Shown here: positions 22,608-29,252 of the stretch, piece after piece
Position numbering within the stretch: the first letter of the stretch is position 1
Layout of the letters: every line of letters starts with the position of its first letter
Assembly: GCA_037179515.1 (NCBI GenBank)
Contig: JAXCGZ010019263.1
Location: forward strand, 45,001-74,252
Reading direction: 5' to 3'
DNA length: 29,252 nucleotides
DNA from: Halocaridina rubra
Lineage: Eukaryota > Arthropoda > Malacostraca > Decapoda > Atyidae
Made by a program: the position numbers and the translations under genes
The notes under the pieces: generated by a model
Database searches by the model: none
Told to the model about the DNA's origin: nothing
The model's input: the letters and a program-made list of their open reading frames with translations, nothing else

Positions 22608-23090
22608 ATGTCTCCCAAGTGTCCTTCATCTTTTAAGGCTTCTGGTAGTAAGCCTAAGCAGCAAAGGAAGATGCTGACCATAGCAGATAAGGTAAAACTG
22701 TTAGATATACTGAAGGAAGGAAGAAGGTTTGCGGATGTCAGCTGCCATTTTGGCCTCAATGAATCTACGGCTCTGAACTATAGATCAGTTTCCTTGACCA
22801 GCATAGTTTGCAAAGTTATGGAGAAACTACTAAGGAAACATATTTCTCTTCACTTGGAATCCTTCAACTTTTTGTCAGTGAGGCAACATGGATTCAGAGA
22901 AGGTAGATCAACAGTAACAAACTTATTAGAATTTTATGATGAGGTAAGCCAAATCTTACAGGAAAGAGAGGGCTGGGCAGATTGCATATTCCTAGACTTC
23001 CAGAAAGCGTTTGACACTGTTCCACATGGGAGACTTATTAGGAAGCTGCAATCAATGGCTAGAATAGGTGGATATGTTTTGGATGGATAA
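22608..23090 (+). pseudogene. Chimeric frame: Tigger HTH fused to LINE reverse transcriptase
   Basis: From ATG 22608 the first 54 residues are Tigger transposase: MSPKCPSSFKASGSKP, the helix-turn-helix KMLTIADKVKLLDILKEGRR, then FADVSCHFGLNEST. With no stop the frame enters a LINE RT: LNYRSVSLTSIVCKVMEKLL, QHGFREGRSTVTNLLEF and the motif A Asp in CIFLDFQKAFDTVPHGRL. It ends at TAA 23088-23090 because of a one-base loss in the RT. The fusion results from nested insertion and is probably accidental, though the junction keeps the frame open for 161 codons. Confidence 0.85.
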
Positions 23091-24126
23091 AAACTTACTT
23101 AGAAGGAAGGGAACGGAGGGTTAGAGTAAGACACTCAGTGTCTGAATGGAGAAGAGTTAGTAGTGGAGTTCCACAGGGTTCAGTTTTAGGGCCACTTTTG
23201 TTCCTTGTATATGTAAATGACCTACCAGAGTCTGTAAATTCATTCATGAATATGTTTGCAGATGATGCAAAGATTGTGAAGAAAGTAAAAAACGAGAACA
23301 ATGGTAGAGAACTTCAGGAGGATCTAAATAATCTGCATGAGTGGTCAGAAAAGTGGCTAATGAAATTCAATACTTCAAAATGTAAGGTAATGAGAATGGG
23401 TACAAGTGCAAGAAGGCCCAAGCTTGACTACTCGGTGGCTGGAGTACAACTTCAAGAGACAGATAATGAGAGAGATCTAGGAGTAAACATACTGGCAGAT
23501 TTGCCTCCAGAAATACATATAAATGGCATAGTAAGGGCAGCATATGCATTCTTATCAAATGTAAGGGTAGCCTTCAGGCACATGGACAAGGAAATGTTCA
23601 GAAATATTTATGTAACCTATGTGAGGCCAAAACTCGAATATGTAGCCCCCTTTTGGAATCCGCACTTGAAAAAGCACATAGCTAAGCTTGAAAAAGTTCA
23701 AAGACATGCCACGAAACTGGTGCCAGAAATACGCAATCTCAGTTATGATGAGAGGCTGAGGGAATTAGACTTACCATCACTCGAAGCTAGAAGAGTGAGG
23801 GGGGATATGGTGACAGTCATTAAATTCCTTCATGGTTATGATAGAGTGGATAGGGATCGATATTTTGATATGGCTGGCTCTAGAACTAGAGGTCATAGTT
23901 TGAAGCTTCGTAAGAAAACTTCTTTGCAGGATGTAAGAAAATACTTTTTCAGTGTAAGAGTAGTTGATAATTGGAATTCGCTAAGCAATGAGGTAATTAA
24001 TGCTATCTTAATCCATAGTTTTAAGGACAGGTATGATAAGTATGACTAAGTATAAAATGGAACCGATCAGGAGATGGGAAGATACGAGCTTTGGGCTCTT
24101 TCCCGTAAACACAATTAGGTAATCAC
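22770..24126 (+). mobile_element. 5'-truncated CR1/Jockey-like LINE nested in Tigger D
   Basis: A ~1.36-kb insertion starting inside the RT domain, as 5'-truncated target-primed insertions do, and ending after a short 3' UTR (AATTAGGTAATCAC at its end). By eye no target duplication is clear; Tigger seems to lose a few bases between NEST and IKKDEA. It belongs to a different family from the LINE at 1463-4890. Confidence 0.85.
23084..24049 (+). pseudogene. LINE reverse transcriptase, C-terminal part
   Basis: Continues the RT after a -1 change near 23084. WIKTYLEGRERRVRVRHSVS, motif B RVSSGVPQGSVLGPLLFLVY, motif C FADDAKIV (both catalytic Asp present), WSEKWLMKFNTSKCKVMRMG, then the connector and C-terminus YVRPKLEYVAPFWNPHLKKH, LEKVQRHATKLVP and VDNWNSLSNEVINA, stopping at 24047-24049. 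This 320-residue stretch has no internal stop, so the insertion looks relatively recent. The pattern fits CR1/Jockey-group LINEs. Confidence 0.9.
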
Positions 24127-24606
24127 ATCAAAAAGGACGAAGCGAATATCAGGAATACTGCGACTATTTCATTTAGTAAAACAACGAAGAGGGTTGTAAC
24201 ACCCTGCAATAAGATAATAGTGTGAATGGAATCTGCTTTGGCCCTGTGGATTGCTGATTGCAGAAAGAAGAACATCAGCATAAATTTTTTTTTATAAACA
24301 AAGCCCAAGAGCTATACGAGACATTCGCTGAAAAACGAACCTGACGACAACAGTGGCGACCGTGGAGAGGAGGAGAGAGAAGAAGATATAGACGATCCAC
24401 AACCAGGACCCTCCAGTGATTCTCCACATAGGAAACAATCGTTCGTGGCAAGCAAGATATGGTTCGCCAGATTTCAAAAATGCTATGACCTAAAGAGCGT
24501 TTTGGTTTATGGTGAAGTTGCCTCTGCAGATACAGCTGCAGCTGAAGATTATGTGAATAACGACTTTAAGAAAATTATCACTGAAGGGGAATATGCTCCT
24601 GAACTT
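24127..24606 (+). pseudogene. Tigger transposase, CENPB-type region of element D
   Basis: Resumes after the LINE with IKKDEANIRNTATISFSKTT, KRVVTP, then a TGA at about 24190, METxALALW-like MESALALWIADCRKKNI, a frameshift at a T-run (about 24290), KAQELYETFAEKR, and an acidic linker with DDPQPGPSSDSPHRKQS. The second DNA-binding domain ends FVASKIWFARFQKCYDLKSV, GEVASADTAAAEDYVNNDFK and KIITEGEYAPEL. The DDD catalytic domain that should follow is absent. Confidence 0.85.
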
Positions 24607-25860
24607 AATGCGATTGGATATTATAAAGGAAATTGACAAAAAGCATGAAGAAAAAACAGCAAACATATTTTCAATATAATATCGTCAGGGCAATAGCGTG
24701 CGAGGATGCATCAGCTGATACGGAAGTAGCAAAACGTTTGCCGATAGAGGTTCGATCTCCCGCATCCTCCTCCTCTTCTACCACTTAATGCAAGCAAATA
24801 TTATGAAGAAAATTGAAAAAAAGCATTAAGAACAAACAGCAAACAAATTTTCAATATAATAGCATCAGGGAAATAGCGTGCGAGGGTGCATCAGCTGATA
24901 CGAAAGTGTGATAAAACGTTTCCCGGTAGAAGTTCGTTCTCCCACATCCTCCTCCTCTTCTACTGTTTAGTGCGATCGGATATTATGAAGAAAATTGAAA
25001 AAAAGCTTTAAGAACAAATAGCAAACATATTTTCAATATAATATCGTCAGGGAAATACGGTGCGAGGGTGCATCAGCTGTTACTGAAGTGTGACAAAATG
25101 TTTGCTGATAGAGGATCGTTCTCCCGAATCCTCCTCCTCTTCTACCGCTTGATGCGATCGGATATTATGAAGAAAATTGAATAAAAGCATTAGTAACAAA
25201 CAGCAAACAAATTTTTTATATAATACCGTCAGGGAAATAGCGTGCGAGGGTGCATCAGCTTATACGGAAGTATGACAAAACGTTTGCCAATAGAGGTTCG
25301 TTCTCCTGCATCCTCCTCCTCTTCTACCACTCAATGCAATCGAATAATATGAAGGAAATTGAAAAAAAGCGTTAAGAACAAACAGAAAACAAACTTTCGA
25401 TATAATATCGTCAGGGAAATAGCATGTAGAGAATATATATATTTTATTTAAAATTCCCCGATATATGTTTTCTTTGTAACGAATTGTATAGTTTTATTTT
25501 TCTCACAGCTGACTTTGTTTACGTTTCGTAATACATATTATAATCTTGAAAATTAGATAAACCCCAAATAGAGTGAGTAAATAAATATTTTATGAGTAAG
25601 ATATTGTGCCTGAATAGTGATAAGCATCAGCTGATACAGAAGCGGCCAAATGTTTGCTGATAGGGGTTCGTTTTCCCACATCCTCCTCCTCTTCCACCAC
25701 TTAATGCGATCGGATATTATGAAGATAATGGAAAAAAGCATTAGGAACAAACAGCAAGCAAACTTGCCATATAATATCATCAAGGAAATAGCGTGCGAAG
25801 GTGCATCAGCTGATACGGAGGCGGCAAAACGTTTGCATCCTCGTCCTCACCGCCACCATG
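24607..25860. repeat. Tandem array, ~181-bp unit, six copies, right arm of K
   Basis: The anchor GCATCAGCTG occurs at 24708, 24888, 25070, 25252, 25624 and 25803, spaced 179-182 bp except where ~191 unrelated bp (about 25427-25618) are inserted. Unit features: GATCGGATATTATGAAGAAA, AACAAACAGCAAAC, ATAATATCGTCAGGGAAATA, GCATCAGCTGATACGG, AAACGTTT and TCCTCCTCCTCTTCTACC. In one frame the core reads CEGASADTEAAKR, similar to the Tigger GExASADTEAA segment. A single inverted copy lies in the left arm (about 20020-20150). Confidence 0.9.
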
Positions 25861-26176
25861 CATATCCCAGTGTATGCCTGTTACCCACCGCATAATTGAG
25901 TGCATTTATTTCTTTACTGTACAGTAAATCTGTATATCTTTTATACTGTACACTATTTGCATGTTAATATAAATAACTACAGGTCTTTCTGCTTTGTTAT
26001 GTACATATAAAATATGTTTTACTTAACTTAGTCTTTGGTATAGTGTGTCTATGGACGGTTGTGGAACAAGCTATGCCCTTTATCATTGTTTTCTATGGAA
26101 AATGACTTGTTTTTTCACGCGATTCTCCATTTACCCGTCACTGCTGAGAACCTATCTCCTTGTTATTCTGAGAACT

Positions 26177-27621
<1,445 letters not shown>

Positions 27622-27907
27622 TTTAGTCTTGAGCATCATTTTGAGACCTCATACAATAAGTTTGAAAAAAGCGTAATCAAGAAACTGATATGCAAAAATA
27701 TGGATACTTTGTTCCATTCAAGTTTTTTCTATTAAAGTACACTTAGGATACATTAATGCAGTAAGTAGTGATTTATTTTAATGATAAAGAAAATCGGCAC
27801 AAATTATAATTGTACATATTATTTTTGTTGTTCGTGTGCAGCATATAAACTGTGTGTGTTTCTGCATTTCAGTACAAACATATACTACATAAATCATCTC
27901 TTGACAG

Positions 27908-28362
27908 GTTGATGTGCTCGAATCTCAGCACTGGCAGCTAGTAGCAGCAATTGGGAATACTCATGATTACCAGCGTTTGGCACTGGCTCACCATGACTTC
28001 CTTGTGTCGGTTTCTGCCAGTGCTTTCTGACAAATAAGCTCATCAATGGGAGACTCCAAATCCTTTTAAAATCGGTCCATAAGTTTTGCACAGTTCTCGA
28101 AAATAAGTACAATGCCAATATCCTTTCAGCAACAAAGCCAAAGAAGCCAGCAGACGATGCGGATCTAAACAAAGAGCTCCAGGTCATGGCTCGTTTCTTT
28201 GAACAGGATGCTTACAATCTCTTCTTTTCGTTATCTAGACTCTCTCGTCACAAAAAGTCACAGTGCACTGCGCTTCTAATTATGAGAATCGATTACAATA
28301 AGTTTTATAGTAGCAATGCCAAGAAGTTTGAGTCTCCTTTTGATACAGAAAGGAAGGTGTAA
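27908..28362 (+). CDS. TUBGCP4: Gamma-tubulin complex component 4, terminal exon (one-base frameshift)
   Basis: Acceptor CATCTCTTGACAG; starts in phase 0, as the previous exon requires. Reads VDVLESQHWQLVAAIGNTHD, YQRLALAHHDFLVSVSASAF, then TGA (28028-28030). One frame over, the family sequence resumes directly: LTNKLINGRLQILLKSVHKF, later ELQVMARFFEQDAYNLFFSL, SRHKKSQCTALLIMRIDYNK and FYSS, ending at TAA 28360-28362. Compared with the GCP4 C-terminus I recall (LAHDHFLSNLLAQSF then ILLKPVFHCLNEI; ending RLDYNKYY), the alignment has no gap if one base is missing at GCTTTC|TGAC. This is either a sequencing/assembly indel or a disabling allele. The exon encodes the end of GRIP2, which binds gamma-tubulin. 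Confidence 0.88.
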
Positions 28363-28370
28363 GTTTTCAA

Positions 28371-28376
28371 AATAAA
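28371..28376 (+). promoter_or_regulatory. Possible polyadenylation signal AATAAA
   Basis: A canonical hexamer 8 bp after the TUBGCP4 stop codon. Such closeness would make a very short 3' UTR; further AT-rich hexamers may lie downstream, so which is used is unknown. Confidence 0.35.
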
Positions 28377-28656
28377 TTCATAGTTTTAGGAAATTGATAT
28401 AATAACTGTACATTCCTCAAGTAGTATTTAGACTTACTTTGTTCACATGAAAAAATGACACAAAACTTCTCTATATAAAGTATACTCTCTGCATGTTATG
28501 GTTATCATGAAATGGACTGTAGTGTAACATATACAGTATACTGTATTTTCCTTTTATGTTAAAGTTCAAATACAAATTATTGAATGCATATTCCCATTAG
28601 GTTTTTCTCTTATTCCCATCACTTTCCATACATCAAGATTATGAATAATATATACA

Positions 28657-28660
<4 letters not shown>
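28377..28660. other. Gene-flanking AT-rich sequence
   Basis: Downstream of TUBGCP4 up to the next (TA)n tract. It may hold the 3' UTR. No ORF, repeat or RNA gene recognised. Confidence 0.5.

Positions 28661-28742
<82 letters not shown>
28661..28742. repeat. (TA)n microsatellite, 82 bp
   Basis: Directly precedes the terminus of element G at 28743. Confidence 0.97.
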
Positions 28743-28745
<3 letters not shown>

Positions 28746-29252
28746 TAATCCCTCGTTTATCGCGGAGGTTCGGTTCCGGGACCGGCCGCGATAGGTGAAT
28801 TTCGCGAAGCAGGAACACCTTAAATTTTTATTTATTTATTTATTTATTTTTTTTTCTAAAAAGATGATTATGACACCAGGACGGTCCTAAAATGATAAAA
28901 TAAAACAGTCATTATCAGGCTGTAAAGAGAAACAGAGATGGAGAGCATAATGACCTGTCAGATGTGAAGGGATTATAAAAGATGTGTAATGAATATCCAG
29001 CTCTCTGCTGGGTTTTAATATACCTCTGCATTACTTTCATGATGTCTATTCCAAAAATTCTCCTTAGATCTTATTATTATTATTATTATTATTATCATTA
29101 TTATTATAATTATTATTTTTAACAATAATTTTCCTTTGATGATGATTGTGGAGATTATTATTATTATTATTATTAATATAATTATTAATATAATTATTAT
29201 ACGAATATGTAATTAAAACATTATTTTTACAATAAATAATGTAGTTTTCGTT
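28743..29252 (+). mobile_element. Foldback Tigger-like element G, left arm (cut by window end)
   Basis: Terminus CAGTAATCCCTCGTTTATCG, then a subterminal hairpin (TATCGCGG 28758-28765 with CCGCGATA 28786-28793). It runs parallel to the left arm of F through ATGATAAAATAAAACAG, GACCTGTCAGATGTGAAGGG, TTCTCTGCTGGG-like sequence and ATT repeats to AATAATGTAGTTTT. The window ends just before the place where F has its (TC)n tract. Confidence 0.88.

Larger units (their letters stand above)
21659..24606 (+). mobile_element. Tigger/pogo-type DNA transposon D, split by a LINE and lacking its 3' end
   Basis: The 5' terminus CAGTAACCCCTCGCTATATC is followed by three subterminal repeats (GATACCGGTATC at about 21938, GATACCAGTATC about 22132, a variant about 22330), the leader (CTCACCCGTTCAGTCTAAC at 22524) and the transposase ATG at 22608. 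The coding region is interrupted at about 22770 by a LINE, resumes at 24127, and breaks off at about 24606 where the 181-bp array of foldback K begins. It is the copy with the most transposase sequence in this window. Confidence 0.85.

Noticed and set aside
24607..25860. CRISPR-like repeat array
   Set aside because: Units of ~181 bp with no short repeat/unique spacer alternation, in an animal genome; it is a tandem satellite.
27894..28187. Minus-strand ORF of 97 residues
   Set aside because: Shadow of the terminal TUBGCP4 exon, whose + strand translation matches the family.

Overview
The window is animal DNA, most likely from a decapod crustacean such as a penaeid shrimp. That is an inference from very long (TA)n, (TC)n and (TCC)n microsatellites, dense pogo/Tigger-type DNA transposons, Jockey/CR1-like LINEs, a Penelope-like element and tRNA-derived SINEs, all around a split host gene with GT-AG introns. 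Nothing here is bacterial: no operons, rRNA or CRISPR.

Host gene. On the + strand I can assemble the 3' part of a gamma-tubulin complex component 4 gene (TUBGCP4, the GCP4/Grip75 family). Its exons are 9095-9211, 11255-11432, 14102-14177 and a terminal exon at 27908-28362, with a possible 12-nt microexon at 8459-8470. Splice phases agree at every junction (1, 2, 0). Together they encode about 275 residues of the C-terminal GRIP2 half. The last exon has a one-base frameshift near 28028, after which the family-like C-terminus resumes in another frame. Earlier exons lie outside the window or were not recognised.

Mobile DNA. 1-496 holds a decayed coding-like region with three ~104-bp tandem repeats. 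497-8182 is a row of Tigger elements (E, A, B) with a nearly full-length, broken Jockey-type LINE (1463-4890, minus strand) lying between two (TA)n tracts. 8238-14177 is mostly ordinary intron with old SINEs, a ~75-bp minisatellite and a decayed duplicate of part of one exon. The 13.7-kb last intron (14178-27907) is a nest of elements. An old Tigger (J, 14300-18624) contains Tiggers C and H. A 7.3-kb foldback structure (K, 18866-26180) has inverted arms carrying different tandem arrays. K encloses a Penelope-like element and a Tigger (D) split by a 5'-truncated LINE. A second foldback element (F) follows, and a copy of F (G) begins after the gene and runs off the window.

Pattern. Every (TA)n tract longer than 50 bp in the window touches a Tigger-type terminus (CAGTnnTnCCTC-like). 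Tigger elements duplicate a TA on insertion, so transposons and microsatellites appear physically coupled here. No transposon protein is intact. The best open remnants are two 49-51 residue Tigger N-terminal (helix-turn-helix) peptides in elements B and C.
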